Below are positions 39,389 through 49,128 of a DNA stretch of 64,000 nt, piece after piece. Numbering within the stretch: position 1 is the stretch's first letter; the number at the start of each line of letters is the position of its first letter. Source of the stretch: an uncultured Porticoccus sp. (GTDB lineage Bacteria > Pseudomonadota > Gammaproteobacteria > Pseudomonadales > Porticoccaceae); assembly GCF_913061305.1 (NCBI RefSeq), contig NZ_CAJXST010000004.1, positions 186,001 through 250,000 on the forward strand. Reading direction: 5' to 3'. The notes beneath the pieces are model-generated. The model searched no databases, had not been told where the DNA came from, and worked only from the letters and a program-made list of their open reading frames with translations. The translations under genes were made by a program, and so were the position numbers.

Positions 39389-41158
39389 GTGACTTCTGAA
39401 ACAATCCTGGTACCCGATCTCGGTGGCGCTGATACGGTCGATGTCATTGAGCTGTGTGTTGCGGTGGGTGATACCGTGGCACTGGAGCAATCCCTCATCG
39501 TATTGGAATCCGATAAAGCCACCATGGACGTGCCTAGTCCTCAAGCGGGTCAGGTCAAAAAGCTGTTGGTCAAGGAGGGGGACAAGGTCAGTGAAGGATC
39601 CCCCATCCTCGAAATTGAGAAATCAGCGGATGAAACGGATGCAGCGGAAGAGTCAGCTGCTTCTGACAAACTGGACGATGCTGCCCAGCCAGAAGAAAAC
39701 AATGAGACCTCTGACGGTGTAGAAAAGGTCACTGAATCTGAAGCTGTAAACAAGTCTGGCAATCAGACCGAGTCCGCTGCGGCTAAAAGCCCGGCCGTTG
39801 AAGAAGATGTGCTGGTGCCAGACATCGGCGGTGCCGATGCGGTTGAAGTGATTGAAGTAATGGCCGCATCAGGTGACCAACTGGCCGAAGGTGATGGCAT
39901 CCTGGTGGTGGAAACGGATAAGGCTAGTATGGAATTGCCGGCACCCTTTGCCGGGGAGTTAATCCGGGTAACGGTCAAAGTGGGAGACAAGATTGCCACT
40001 GGAGACAAGATCGCCCGCATGAAAACCATGTCGGATTCAGATCAACCCGATACCACAGCAAAGCGTGATGAAAAGACAGGCGAGGACAGTGCATTCAGTC
40101 CTGCGGAAAAGGGCGAACCTGCTGGCAAAGCATCCTCTGAAACCGATATGTCTTCCGGTACAAAACCGGACGTGGTAGAAGCACCTGTGACTGTGGAAGA
40201 GTCTGACGAACCGGATGTGGCGTCGAAAATAGGTGATGCCGCGTCAGCCGAGGTTTATGCCGGCCCCGCCTCACGGGCGCTGGCCCGAGAACTGGGTGTC
40301 GATTTGCGGAAGGTTTCCGGTTCCGGACCGCGCAATCGCATCCTCAAGGAAGATCTGCACGAGTATGTCAAAAGTGCGGTGGCAAAGTCAGAAAATGCTG
40401 CTGCCACCGGCGCAACAGGCGCGGGAATTCCTCCCATACCCACGGTGGATTTCGCCAGGTTTGGCGAGATTGAGATGGTGCCGCTGCAAAAAATTCATAA
40501 GCTGACGGCTGCAAACATGCAGCGCAGTTGGCTTAACGTGCCCCACGTTACGCAATTTGATGAGGCGGATATTACGGAACTTGAAGCTTTTCGCCATTCG
40601 CTCAAGGCAGAGGCCGAGAAAAAGAACTCCCGGCTTACCCTGCTGCCGTTTCTGCTCAAGGCCTGTGGCCATGCCCTGGCGGTCAATCCCTCGTTCAATC
40701 GCTCTCTCGCCCGTGATGGCGAACATTTTGTCGAGAAAAAATATATTCATATCGGTGTGGCGGTTGATACCCCCCGGGGGCTGGTCGTGCCGGTGATTCG
40801 AGATGTGGATCGCAAGGGGCTCTGGCAGTTGACCGATGAAGTCAATGAGATGGCAGTCAAGGCCCGCGAAGGCAAACTTTCGGCCGCTGAGATGCAGGGA
40901 GGCTGTTTCACGATTTCCAGTTTGGGAGCGATCGGTGGCAATGGTTTCACACCGATTGTGAATGCGCCTGAGGCGGCCATCCTCGGGGTTTCAAAATCCC
41001 AGATCAAACCGGTCTGGGATGGGGCGGAGTTCAAGCCAAAGCTGATGTTGCCGCTGAGTGTTTCCTACGATCACCGCATTGTGAATGGCGCCGATTGCGG
41101 CCGTTTCTTTACCTGTCTCGTTGATGTGATTGCCGATATGCGCCGGTTGCTGCTGTAA
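39389..41158 (+). CDS. aceF: Pyruvate dehydrogenase E2, dihydrolipoyl acetyltransferase
   Basis: 589 residues, starting GTG. Two lipoyl domains: lysines K43 (ESDKATMD) and K178 (ETDKASME) receive lipoate. They are joined by acidic Ser/Ala/Glu-rich linkers (about 80-138 and 212-285). The peripheral subunit-binding domain is at about 290-327 (AGPASRALARELGVDL), and the catalytic domain from about 365 carries the active-site DHRIVNG with H562. Two lipoyl domains match Pseudomonas-type E2 rather than the three of E. coli. No lpd gene for E3 follows. Confidence 0.97.
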   Translation: MTSETILVPDLGGADTVDVIELCVAVGDTVALEQSLIVLESDKATMDVPSPQAGQVKKLLVKEGDKVSEGSPILEIEKSADETDAAEESAASDKLDDAAQPEENNETSDGVEKVTESEAVNKSGNQTESAAAKSPAVEEDVLVPDIGGADAVEVIEVMAASGDQLAEGDGILVVETDKASMELPAPFAGELIRVTVKVGDKIATGDKIARMKTMSDSDQPDTTAKRDEKTGEDSAFSPAEKGEPAGKASSETDMSSGTKPDVVEAPVTVEESDEPDVASKIGDAASAEVYAGPASRALARELGVDLRKVSGSGPRNRILKEDLHEYVKSAVAKSENAAATGATGAGIPPIPTVDFARFGEIEMVPLQKIHKLTAANMQRSWLNVPHVTQFDEADITELEAFRHSLKAEAEKKNSRLTLLPFLLKACGHALAVNPSFNRSLARDGEHFVEKKYIHIGVAVDTPRGLVVPVIRDVDRKGLWQLTDEVNEMAVKAREGKLSAAEMQGGCFTISSLGAIGGNGFTPIVNAPEAAILGVSKSQIKPVWDGAEFKPKLMLPLSVSYDHRIVNGADCGRFFTCLVDVIADMRRLLL

Positions 41159-41314
41159 GCCTGTCGAGGCGTCACCAAAACGCTCTCTTTCCTCACCCGG
41201 GTTGAGCTCGGCAACGGTTTGGAACTGATCGCCCATACCGGGTTCTAAACTCTGAGTTATGTGCCAATTACGGTGTGTCGTATTTGGCCCGTTCAAGCGA
41301 CCAGAGAAACCGTT

Positions 41315-41770
41315 ATGGTAATTCGACGCTTTCACCTGATTTTCTGCAGTTCTGTCCTTGCTGTCTTCATGGCTCTGTTCCTGTCCCCGGCTGTCGCGGC
41401 CAAGGAGAACCTGTTGAGTGAATCGGATCAGCAGTCCGTGCAACAGGTGATTGATGGCCAGATCTCGGCTTTTAAAACCGATGACTACAGTACCGCCTAC
41501 TCTTTTGCTGCGCCGAATGTCAGGCAGGCATTTCCGTCGGTCCAGATGTTTATCGAGATGGTGCGGAGTCAATACATGCCGCTCTACCGGCCTGTATCCT
41601 ATTTGTTTGGCAGAAATACTCTCTCGGAAGGCCTTGTTTACCAGGAGCTGATTGTCACTGACCTCCATCGCCAACTATGGCAGATTATTTATACCCTTCG
41701 GCAGCAGGACGATAAGACCTGGAAGGTAACCAATGTTGTGATGTATCCCTACGACGGGGTATCTGCCTAG
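41315..41770 (+). CDS. DUF4864-type exported protein
   Basis: 151 residues. Signal peptide about 1-29 (basic RRF start, hydrophobic core, ending SPAVAA). The mature part, with VIDGQISAFKTDDYSTAYSFAAPNVRQAFPSVQMFIEMVR, resembles the DUF4864 family of small alpha/beta proteins; the role is unknown. The frame opens upstream, but the ATG at 41315 starts the signal peptide. It stands alone between aceF and the terminator at 41876. Confidence 0.75.
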   Translation: MVIRRFHLIFCSSVLAVFMALFLSPAVAAKENLLSESDQQSVQQVIDGQISAFKTDDYSTAYSFAAPNVRQAFPSVQMFIEMVRSQYMPLYRPVSYLFGRNTLSEGLVYQELIVTDLHRQLWQIIYTLRQQDDKTWKVTNVVMYPYDGVSA

Positions 41771-41875
41771 TCCGGACAGCATAGTATGTTGCCTCTCGCT
41801 GGCGTATGCCGTCGCGCCGTCAGCGTCGTCGCTTGACTGATCCCGGCGTATAAACCGGGAGGTCTTTCCAGGCAC

Positions 41876-41909
41876 AAAAAAACCGGGCTTTTTAGCCCGG
41901 TTTTTTTTT
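41876..41909. terminator. Bidirectional terminator between DUF4864 gene and deaD
   Basis: Seven A, stem CCGGGCT / AGCCCGG with a TTTT loop, then nine T. The symmetric A/T flanks allow it to stop both converging transcripts. Confidence 0.92.
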
Positions 41910-41935
41910 AGCCCGATTGTCCGGGGTGAAACAAC

Positions 41936-43750
41936 TTACTTTTTCGTCGGTCGCGGGCCGCTTCGTTTTTGGGCGGTTTCCGGTTTTCTGGCCCGTGGTT
42001 TGCCACCAGGCTTGGTTTTCAGTGACAGTTTTCCTTTCGAGGGCGCTGGCCTGTGACCGCTATCACCACCGAGTGGACTCAGTTTCATCGGTTGTTGGCA
42101 AACCCTGACCTTGTTCTTCAGGTGATTGAGCAGTTCAGGTGGCATACCCTCGGGCAGGTCAACTGTACTGTGGTCGTCATAGAGCTTGATCTGGCCGATA
42201 TAGCGGCTTTCAATGTCGGCTTCGTTGGCGATGGCGCCGACGATATCACCGGGCGTAACACCGTGGCTCTTGCCCACCTCCATGCGGTATGTGGTCATCT
42301 CAAACTCACCGAATTCGTCGCGTTGCTTGCGTTTGTCGGCGGGTCTTTCCTTGCGTTTCTGGGCGCGGTCACGGGGTGCAGCATCAGGTCTTCTGTCCCG
42401 ACCGATGGATTTTTCGTGACTGGCCACTTCAATTGACGCCAACTTTGGAAAGAGCGGACGTTCCTGTTGCAGTTGCCATGCCATGGCTGCAGCAATATCA
42501 GACATGGACAGCTCGCGGTCGTGCGCCAGCCCTTCCAGCAACTCACGAAAACGGTCGAGATCCTGGGTATCGAGATTGCGCAGAATCTGTTCCTGGAACT
42601 GTTGGACCCGCTGGGTGCTCACTTCTTCACCGGTGGGCAATTCCATTGACGTCACTTGCTGCCCCGTGGACTTCTCAATGGCGCGCAGCAGATGCCGTTC
42701 TTTGGGGGCAACAAACAGGATCGCACAGCCCTCGCGACCGGCGCGACCGGTACGGCCAATACGGTGTACGTAGGATTCATTGTCGTAGGGAATATCGTAG
42801 TTGACCACGTGGCTGATGCGATCAACGTCCAGCCCCCGCGCTGCCACATCCGTGGCAACGACGATATCGACATCACCTTTCTTCAGCCGATTGACGGTGC
42901 GCTCACGCAGGGCCTGACTCAAATCACCGTTCAGCGCCGCCGCAGAGAATCCTCTCGCTTCCAGTTTCTCAGCGAGTTCGACGGTGGTGGATTTGGTGCG
43001 CACAAAAATCAGCATGCCATCAAATTCTTCCACCTCCAGAATTCGGGTGAGGGCATCCAGTTTATGGCGACCCTGTACCATCAGGTAGCGTTGACTGATC
43101 CGCTCTACGGTACGGGTTTTGGCGGCGATACTGACTTCCCTGGCATCGCCGAGGTATTTCTTCACCACACGGCGAATAGCCGGGGGCATGGTGGCCGAAA
43201 ACAGTGCGCGCTGACAGGTGGAAGGGGTTTCCGCCAGAATGGTTTCGACATCGTCAATAAAGCCCATGCGCAGCATTTCATCCGCTTCGTCCAGCACCAG
43301 TGCGCGGAGCTTGCTCAGATCCAGGCTGCGACGCCGTAAGTGATCCAGAATACGCCCTGGTGTACCGACAATCACCTGCACCCCGCGCTGCAATCCACGC
43401 AATTGTCCGCGCATGTCCTGGCCACCATAAATGGGCAACACGTGGAAGTTTTTCAGGTGGCGGGCGTATGTCTGGAAGGCCTCGGCAACCTGAATGGCCA
43501 GTTCCCGTGTAGGGGCCAGCACCAGTATCTGTGGTGCGGACTGGCTGCTATCCAGACGGCTCAGTAGTGGTAATGCAAAGGCTGCGGTTTTGCCGGTGCC
43601 GGTTTGTGCGATACCGAGCAGGTTGGCACCTTCCAGCAGTATCGGAATACTCTGGGCCTGAATGGGGGAAGGCTGTTCATAACCGAGTTCCTGAACAGCC
43701 TGGAGCACTGGTTTGGAGATGCCCAGTGATGCAAAATCGGGGGAAGACAT
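41936..43750 (-). CDS. deaD: DEAD-box ATP-dependent RNA helicase (DeaD/CsdA type)
   Basis: 604 residues. Q-motif YEQPSPIQ, motif I AQTGTGKT (K54), motif II DEAD at 154-157, motif III SAT, motif VI HRIGRTGRAGR. After a dimerisation helix comes a DbpA-type RNA-binding domain (about 480-555; FEMTTYRMEVGKSHGVTPGDIVGAI) and a basic tail with PRARKPE. CsdA/DeaD unwinds structured RNA in ribosome assembly and mRNA decay, often in the cold. Alternatives within the family are less likely given the tail domain. Confidence 0.92.
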   Translation of the reverse strand: MSSPDFASLGISKPVLQAVQELGYEQPSPIQAQSIPILLEGANLLGIAQTGTGKTAAFALPLLSRLDSSQSAPQILVLAPTRELAIQVAEAFQTYARHLKNFHVLPIYGGQDMRGQLRGLQRGVQVIVGTPGRILDHLRRRSLDLSKLRALVLDEADEMLRMGFIDDVETILAETPSTCQRALFSATMPPAIRRVVKKYLGDAREVSIAAKTRTVERISQRYLMVQGRHKLDALTRILEVEEFDGMLIFVRTKSTTVELAEKLEARGFSAAALNGDLSQALRERTVNRLKKGDVDIVVATDVAARGLDVDRISHVVNYDIPYDNESYVHRIGRTGRAGREGCAILFVAPKERHLLRAIEKSTGQQVTSMELPTGEEVSTQRVQQFQEQILRNLDTQDLDRFRELLEGLAHDRELSMSDIAAAMAWQLQQERPLFPKLASIEVASHEKSIGRDRRPDAAPRDRAQKRKERPADKRKQRDEFGEFEMTTYRMEVGKSHGVTPGDIVGAIANEADIESRYIGQIKLYDDHSTVDLPEGMPPELLNHLKNKVRVCQQPMKLSPLGGDSGHRPAPSKGKLSLKTKPGGKPRARKPETAQKRSGPRPTKK

Positions 43751-43855
43751 AAATACGCCTGTATGGCCGTAGGCCGGATGAAAATAGGGGCGTAAGTATA
43801 CGCGTATCGCTATGAGGGATAAAGATTTTTCCCATCTCGGGCAGGTGGATATAAA

Positions 43856-44305
43856 CTATTTCGGTCTCGCCTCCAGCAGCCTGTCCAGCACATTGGCAAA
43901 CTGCTGGCGCTCGGTATGACCGAGGCTGCCGGGGCCACCTTTGACCTCGCCCGTATTGCGCAATTCTTCCATCAGGTTGCGCATGGCCAGCCGCTGGCGA
44001 ATATTGGCCGGGGTAAAGTGTTCCCCTCTGGGGCCGATAACCTGCGCACCCTTGTCAACAGCTTCCGCCGCCAGTGGAATATCCCCGGTGATCACAATAT
44101 CGCCAGGCAGAACCTGTTGCGCGATATAGTTATCCGCCACATCAAATCCGCTTGCTACCTGCCGCGCCTTGATTAATGGTGAAGGGGGGACTTTCACCAG
44201 GTGGTTGGCAACCAATGTCAACGGAACCTGACAGCGTTGTGCTGCCCGAAACAGGATTTCCTTGATGGGGTTGGGGCAGGCATCGGCATCGACCCAGATA
44301 TGCAT
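43856..44305 (-). CDS. YaiI/YqxD family protein (DUF188)
   Basis: 149 residues. The N-terminus [22 protein letters not shown] is the family hallmark; [42 protein letters not shown] follows the same PIN-like fold with acidic residues in the right places. It may be a nuclease-like protein, but activity is unproven. It lies 21 bases downstream of the DASS symporter on the same strand. Confidence 0.9.
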   Translation of the reverse strand: MHIWVDADACPNPIKEILFRAAQRCQVPLTLVANHLVKVPPSPLIKARQVASGFDVADNYIAQQVLPGDIVITGDIPLAAEAVDKGAQVIGPRGEHFTPANIRQRLAMRNLMEELRNTGEVKGGPGSLGHTERQQFANVLDRLLEARPK

Positions 44306-44326
44306 TGGACCTCTCCTTGTTTTGGG

Positions 44327-45787
44327 TTAACCAATCAGGCCGGTTTTCAATGTCAGGTGCAGGGTCAGCGTAATGACCAGGGCGCCGCATAGATTGATCC
44401 AGAATCCGGCTTTGGCCATTTGTGGAATACGGATAATGTTGGCGCTGAACACAATGGCATTCGGTGGCGTGGCCACTGGCAGCATAAAGGCAAAACTGGC
44501 GGCAATGGTGGCCGGAATAATGATGGCCAGTGGGTCGATGCCCAACCCAATAGCCATCGCCGCAAAGATGGGCACCAGTGTGGTAGTGGTGGCCGTATTA
44601 CTGGTCAACTCGGTCAGGAAAATAACCAGCGTCACCACCAGCAGTGTCATCACTAGTGGCGGAAAGCCCTGCACTTCCGCCAGTTGCAGTGCCAGCAGTT
44701 CCCCGACCCCGGTGCTGCTGATAGCGCCCGCCAGTGCCAGGCCGCCACCAAATAGCAGTAACACGCCCCAGGGCACCCGCATTGCGGTATCCCAGTCCAT
44801 CAAAAATTCACGTTCTTTCAGGTTTACCGGAATGGTGAATAGTAACAGGGTGGCGAGAATGGCCACGCCGGTATCACTCAGTCCATTCAGCCATGGCAGT
44901 TTTGTCAGCAGTGGCCGGGCAACCCACCCCAGGGCTGTCAGCGAAAAAATAGTCAGGGTTAATTTTGCGCCAAGGGTCCATGGCTCGGTGGGTTCGTGGA
45001 GAAATTTACCGTCGATGGGTGTTTTACCCGGTGGGTATATGCAGTGGGTCAGCAGCCACCAGGTGAGTGGTACAAAGATCACCACCAGCGGTAGGCCGAT
45101 GCTGAGCCAGCGGGTAAAACTGATCTCGATACCGAGCTCACTCTGGATAAACGAGACGGTAAACATATTTGGCACTGTGCCGACAATGGTGCCTACGCCG
45201 CCTATGGATGCCGCATAGGCTACCCCCAAAAGCAGGCAGAGACTGAAGTTTTCACGGTTTGGCGCACTTTTGTCGAGCAGCTGGATAATGCTGAGCAGTA
45301 TCGGCAACATCACCAGTACGGTGGCTGTGTTGGTGATCCACATGCTCATGGTGGCAGAGATAAACATGAAACCGCCGACCAGGGTTGCCGGTTTGGTGCC
45401 CACCAGCCGCAATATCGTAAAGGCGAAGCGGCGGTGTAAATGCCACCGTTCCAATGCCAATGCCAGGATAAATCCCCCCAGAAACAGGAAAATCATCGGG
45501 TGGGCATAGGCTTTGGCGGTGGCATTGATGTCACTGGCTCCGACCAAAGGCAGCAAGGCGAGTGGCAATAGTGCCGTCGCATAGATGGAAATGGCTTCCG
45601 TCAGCCACCAGACCGCCATCCAGGCGGCCAGGCCGGCAGTGGCCCTGCCCGCCGTGCCGAGCACAATCAGGTTGTCATTCAGGGAGAGAGTCTGGTCGGG
45701 GACCACCGTGAATACCAGTATGCCCAGCAGGGGGCCGGCAAGCAGAGCTAACAGGCGAAACTGGCCGAGCCACAGCATCGGATTCAT
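44327..45787 (-). CDS. DASS (SLC13) family sodium-coupled anion symporter
   Basis: 486 residues, about 11-12 membrane helices. The SLC13 signature is visible twice as S-N-T (MWITNTATVLVMLPI about 155-170 and ELTSNTATTTTLVPIFAAMAIGLGIDP about 395-420). Members import di- and tricarboxylates or sulfate with sodium. The substrate cannot be fixed from sequence, but the family pattern favours C4-dicarboxylates. It follows the ThDP enzyme by 110 bases on the same strand, which hints at an organic acid substrate. Confidence 0.9.
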   Translation of the reverse strand: MNPMLWLGQFRLLALLAGPLLGILVFTVVPDQTLSLNDNLIVLGTAGRATAGLAAWMAVWWLTEAISIYATALLPLALLPLVGASDINATAKAYAHPMIFLFLGGFILALALERWHLHRRFAFTILRLVGTKPATLVGGFMFISATMSMWITNTATVLVMLPILLSIIQLLDKSAPNRENFSLCLLLGVAYAASIGGVGTIVGTVPNMFTVSFIQSELGIEISFTRWLSIGLPLVVIFVPLTWWLLTHCIYPPGKTPIDGKFLHEPTEPWTLGAKLTLTIFSLTALGWVARPLLTKLPWLNGLSDTGVAILATLLLFTIPVNLKEREFLMDWDTAMRVPWGVLLLFGGGLALAGAISSTGVGELLALQLAEVQGFPPLVMTLLVVTLVIFLTELTSNTATTTTLVPIFAAMAIGLGIDPLAIIIPATIAASFAFMLPVATPPNAIVFSANIIRIPQMAKAGFWINLCGALVITLTLHLTLKTGLIG

Positions 45788-45897
45788 AGGCGGGTTCTTA
45801 TCATTATTCGAAAATGGAGCCTAGCAGGCTTTGACGCACAGTTTAAGCACCCTGTCTTGCCGAGTATGGGTCCCCTCTGTTGTCCATCAGCTGCCCA

Positions 45898-47622
45898 TCA
45901 GCCAATAATTTTTTCTTTCAGGGCGCGGGCAAACATTCTGGCCTTCGATGGATTGGTAAGGTGCTTTGGACGGGTTCCCCGGATGCCCTCACTGAAGGCG
46001 CTTTGCCGGCTGTAATCAACGTGGATATCGATCATCACCGGTCTGTTTTCCATCGCCAGAGAAAACGCCGTATCCAGGGCTGATTCAATGTCGCCGTTGT
46101 CTTCAATGGCCACGTATTCGCAGCCGACGGCATGGGCAAAAGACACCCAGTCCGCTTCACCCAGTTTGATCATCTGTGTTCCCTGGCCGGGGAGTTGTCG
46201 GATCTCACCGGATACCTCCCCATCGTTAAACAGGCAGTAAATAACCCCGAGCTGATACTTGCTGGCAGTCAGCGCTTCCATTCCCGTCATCATCATTGCG
46301 GCGTCACCGACCAGACCGATGACTGTGCTCTGGGGATGGGCCATTTTCAGTGCGTTGGCGGCGGGCACTCCGTAACCCATGGCATTGAAGTCACCGGGAC
46401 AAATAAACCCGCCGGGTTGATGGATCGGCAACAGTTCTGCAGCCAGAAACATGTGGTTGCCATCGTCGCAGGCCACCAGTGCATCATCCGGCATGCGCTG
46501 TCGCAGTGCGGTAAAAAAATGGGCCGGATTGACCCGCTTGTCGGGTTGTTTCTGCCAGTCGGCCAGATAATTCTGTTTGTCGGTAGCGATCTTTGCGATC
46601 AATGTGTCGTCAGAGGCGGAAGTCGGCATATATTTTTTGATCGCCTCCGCCAGTGCTGCAACCACGTCGGCTGCATCGCCGAGCAGGGTCAGTTCCGCCG
46701 GGTAATTGGCATTGAATACCGCCGGGTTGATATCCACATGGATCAAGGCCTCTGGCATGCTGAGACCGTAGTTGCCGGTGGGTATTTCCGAAAAACGGGT
46801 AGCGATTGCCAACAGACAATCACAGTTGGCAAAGGCGTGTTGTGCCGCTGGTACTGCAGCGGGGCCAAAGCCCATGCCGGTATGCAGGGGGTGATTGGCG
46901 GGAAACACGCTCAGCCCCTGCAGGGTGGTCGCCACCGGGGCATTCAGGTGGGTCGCCAATGCCTGTATTGACTCACTTGCCTCGCGGGCGCCCCAGCCAA
47001 TCAATAATCCCGGGTGTTCAGCCTTTGCCAGCCTCTCGGCGGCCAGTTCAATGGCGGCCATATCCAGTGGGGGATTGATGCGATGCCCATCGAAGATGGG
47101 CAGGGAACCGTTGTCGATGCTGCGGGTTTGCAGGTTGACCGGGATTTCCACAAACACCGGGCCGGGCTCGCCTTCTATCGCAGTGCGGTAGGCCTCAAAA
47201 ATGGTGGGCACAATGTCCGAGAGGTGTTCTACCAGATAGGTTGCTTTGGTGATCGGGGTCAACAGGGCGCGGTGGTCGATATCCTGCCGCTGAAAACGGT
47301 GATTGGTCTGGTAATCAATGCCCCCGGCAATGACCAGCATGGGGATGCCGCCGAGAAATGCTTCACCAATACCGCTTGCCGCGTGGGTAACGCCGGCACC
47401 GGGAATAATCAGCAGAGTGCCAATCGACCTGGTTGTACGGCTGATGGCATCGGCCATAAAAGCGGCTGAGGCCTCGTGGGTTACCAGGGAGGGGGTGATA
47501 GTGTCGGACTGTTGGAGTTCAGTATAAATAGCCGTATTGTGAAAACCGGGTATCCCGAAGGTATGCGTGACCCCGATCTGTTCCAGTGCATACCGGGTGA
47601 GCCAAGCGCCGGTCTTTTTCAT
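45898..47622 (-). CDS. Thiamine-diphosphate-dependent enzyme of the acetolactate synthase/decarboxylase family
   Basis: 574 residues with the three-domain layout: PYR domain (about 1-170) with catalytic Glu in LVTHEASAAFMADA, a central domain (about 190-325), and a PP domain (about 370-550) with the ThDP motif GDAAMMMTGMEAL…FNDGEVS. The PYR domain starts GAWLTRYALEQIGVTHTFGIPG, as in decarboxylases and acetolactate-synthase relatives. No regulatory-subunit gene (ilvH) is adjacent, so a biosynthetic acetolactate synthase is unlikely. The substrate is unassigned; a 2-oxo acid is probable. Confidence 0.82.
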   Translation of the reverse strand: MKKTGAWLTRYALEQIGVTHTFGIPGFHNTAIYTELQQSDTITPSLVTHEASAAFMADAISRTTRSIGTLLIIPGAGVTHAASGIGEAFLGGIPMLVIAGGIDYQTNHRFQRQDIDHRALLTPITKATYLVEHLSDIVPTIFEAYRTAIEGEPGPVFVEIPVNLQTRSIDNGSLPIFDGHRINPPLDMAAIELAAERLAKAEHPGLLIGWGAREASESIQALATHLNAPVATTLQGLSVFPANHPLHTGMGFGPAAVPAAQHAFANCDCLLAIATRFSEIPTGNYGLSMPEALIHVDINPAVFNANYPAELTLLGDAADVVAALAEAIKKYMPTSASDDTLIAKIATDKQNYLADWQKQPDKRVNPAHFFTALRQRMPDDALVACDDGNHMFLAAELLPIHQPGGFICPGDFNAMGYGVPAANALKMAHPQSTVIGLVGDAAMMMTGMEALTASKYQLGVIYCLFNDGEVSGEIRQLPGQGTQMIKLGEADWVSFAHAVGCEYVAIEDNGDIESALDTAFSLAMENRPVMIDIHVDYSRQSAFSEGIRGTRPKHLTNPSKARMFARALKEKIIG

Positions 47623-47735
47623 TCGTCTCCCCAGATATCCTGAACTGCATACGGCTTGATGCTATGAGACACGGGGGCCCGAGTCAATGTGGTAGTGGGG
47701 CGTTGTTCCCTGCCATCCGGTTTTGGTAAACAATC

Positions 47736-48452
47736 TCAGCTGATTGCACCGGTAGTTCTCACCCGTTTGGCCCCTTTGGTAACCGGTAACTGGCGCATCA
47801 TCCTGCGCCGTTCAATACGTCCGTCGATGACATTCTTCAGGGCGATCAGCATGCCGGCTACCAGAAAAGCCCCCGGCGGCAGGATGATTACCAGAAACCC
47901 GTAACCATTGCCAAATAACTGCAGGGCCCAATTCTCGGCCACGGGGCCGAACAACAGGTGCATGTTGGCAAACAGCGTACCACTGCCCAGAATTTCCCGG
48001 ATCGCCCCGATTGCGAGAAGTACCAGCCCGAAGCCGGCACCCATCATGAGTCCATCCAGTGCGGAGGCCCCCACAGGGTTCTTGCTGGCAAACGCCTCGG
48101 CGCGCCCAAGGATGGCGCAGTTGGTGACAATCAACGGGATAAAAATACCCAGAATGACATACAGCTCATAGGTGAATGCCTGCATCAGCAATTCCGTACA
48201 GGTGGTAAATGTGGCAATAATCATGACAAAAGCCGGAATCTTGACCGCTTCGGAAACCCGGTGGCGAATCATTGACACGACAATATTCGAGCCCGTCAGT
48301 ACCAGCATGGTGGCAAGACCCAAACCCAGAGCATTGACCACTGACCCGGTGACGGCCAGCAGGGGACAAAGACCAAGTAATTGGACCAGTGCAGCATTGT
48401 TTGTCCACAGGCCATTGCGGGTGATGTCGCGATAGCTGGTTTCATCCGCCAT
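47736..48452 (-). CDS. rnfE: Rnf complex subunit RnfE
   Basis: 238 residues, six membrane helices of the RnfA/RnfE/NqrD/NqrE type. It contains the paired half-motifs with cysteine ([12 protein letters not shown] about 28-39, and [14 protein letters not shown] about 80-93) that carry an intramembrane iron centre in this family. The start at 48452 is supported by GAGG nine bases upstream; an ATG at 48461 would have none. It is the last gene of rnfABCDGE. The nth gene often found next is absent. Confidence 0.94.
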   Translation of the reverse strand: MADETSYRDITRNGLWTNNAALVQLLGLCPLLAVTGSVVNALGLGLATMLVLTGSNIVVSMIRHRVSEAVKIPAFVMIIATFTTCTELLMQAFTYELYVILGIFIPLIVTNCAILGRAEAFASKNPVGASALDGLMMGAGFGLVLLAIGAIREILGSGTLFANMHLLFGPVAENWALQLFGNGYGFLVIILPPGAFLVAGMLIALKNVIDGRIERRRMMRQLPVTKGAKRVRTTGAIS

Positions 48453-49128
48453 GTTTTGCATCCTCTGTCGCTGGTTGTGGGTTTGATACAGGCCGTTGGG
48501 CGGCTTTCAGCAGTCGCTCCCGGTCTTCCTTAAAGTATTGCAGGGTCTTGAACACCTGATTGACCACGGCCCGGGGAGTGATGGTGGCGCCGGTGAACTG
48601 GTCGAAATTTCCGCCGTCTTTTTTCACTTTCCATCTGTCAGGGGGCGGATTGCTAAGTGATTTGCCGTTGAAATCCAGAATCCAGTCATTCTTGCTCAGA
48701 TCGACCTTGTCACCCAGACCGGGTGTTTCCCGATGTGAAATCACTCGAACCCCGGCCACTGTACCATCTATATTGATACCGATAATCATCTGAATGTCAC
48801 CGTTGTAACCGTCCCCGGCCACCGAGGGCAGTATGACGGCTACCGGCTCGTCGCCCTGGCGGGCAATATTGGCCACACCCTCCTCGATCCCAAGCATTGG
48901 CCAGGATTCAGCACGGATGGCCACGGTATCCACCAGTAAATTGTTGGTGTGTCTGTCCAGCGGTACGATTTCCAGCAGAGCCCGCTTGGCTACCTCCCGC
49001 TTGGCGTCGGCGATGGGTTGCTCGGTCCCCAGATAGGTGACGGATAGCAGCGTTGCAGTGATCAGGGCAAACAGGCCCAGCAGCAGGCTGTTGAAGCTGA
49101 TGGACCTGGCCAGCGAAGCCATGCTCAT
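48442..49128 (-). CDS. rnfG: Rnf complex subunit RnfG (covalent FMN)
   Basis: 228 residues. One N-terminal membrane helix (about 10-32), then a periplasmic FMN-binding domain. The flavinylation motif S/T-G-A-T is [12 protein letters not shown] (about 175-186), the Thr binding FMN by phosphoester. Preceding [10 protein letters not shown] fits the fold. It overlaps rnfD by four bases and rnfE by eleven. Confidence 0.94.
   Translation of the reverse strand: MSMASLARSISFNSLLLGLFALITATLLSVTYLGTEQPIADAKREVAKRALLEIVPLDRHTNNLLVDTVAIRAESWPMLGIEEGVANIARQGDEPVAVILPSVAGDGYNGDIQMIIGINIDGTVAGVRVISHRETPGLGDKVDLSKNDWILDFNGKSLSNPPPDRWKVKKDGGNFDQFTGATITPRAVVNQVFKTLQYFKEDRERLLKAAQRPVSNPQPATEDAKHGG

Noticed and set aside
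46132-46971. 279-codon plus-strand frame opposite the ThDP enzyme
   Set aside because: Composition (Cys, His, Gly, Gln) is that of an antisense shadow; the ThDP motifs on the minus strand are decisive.
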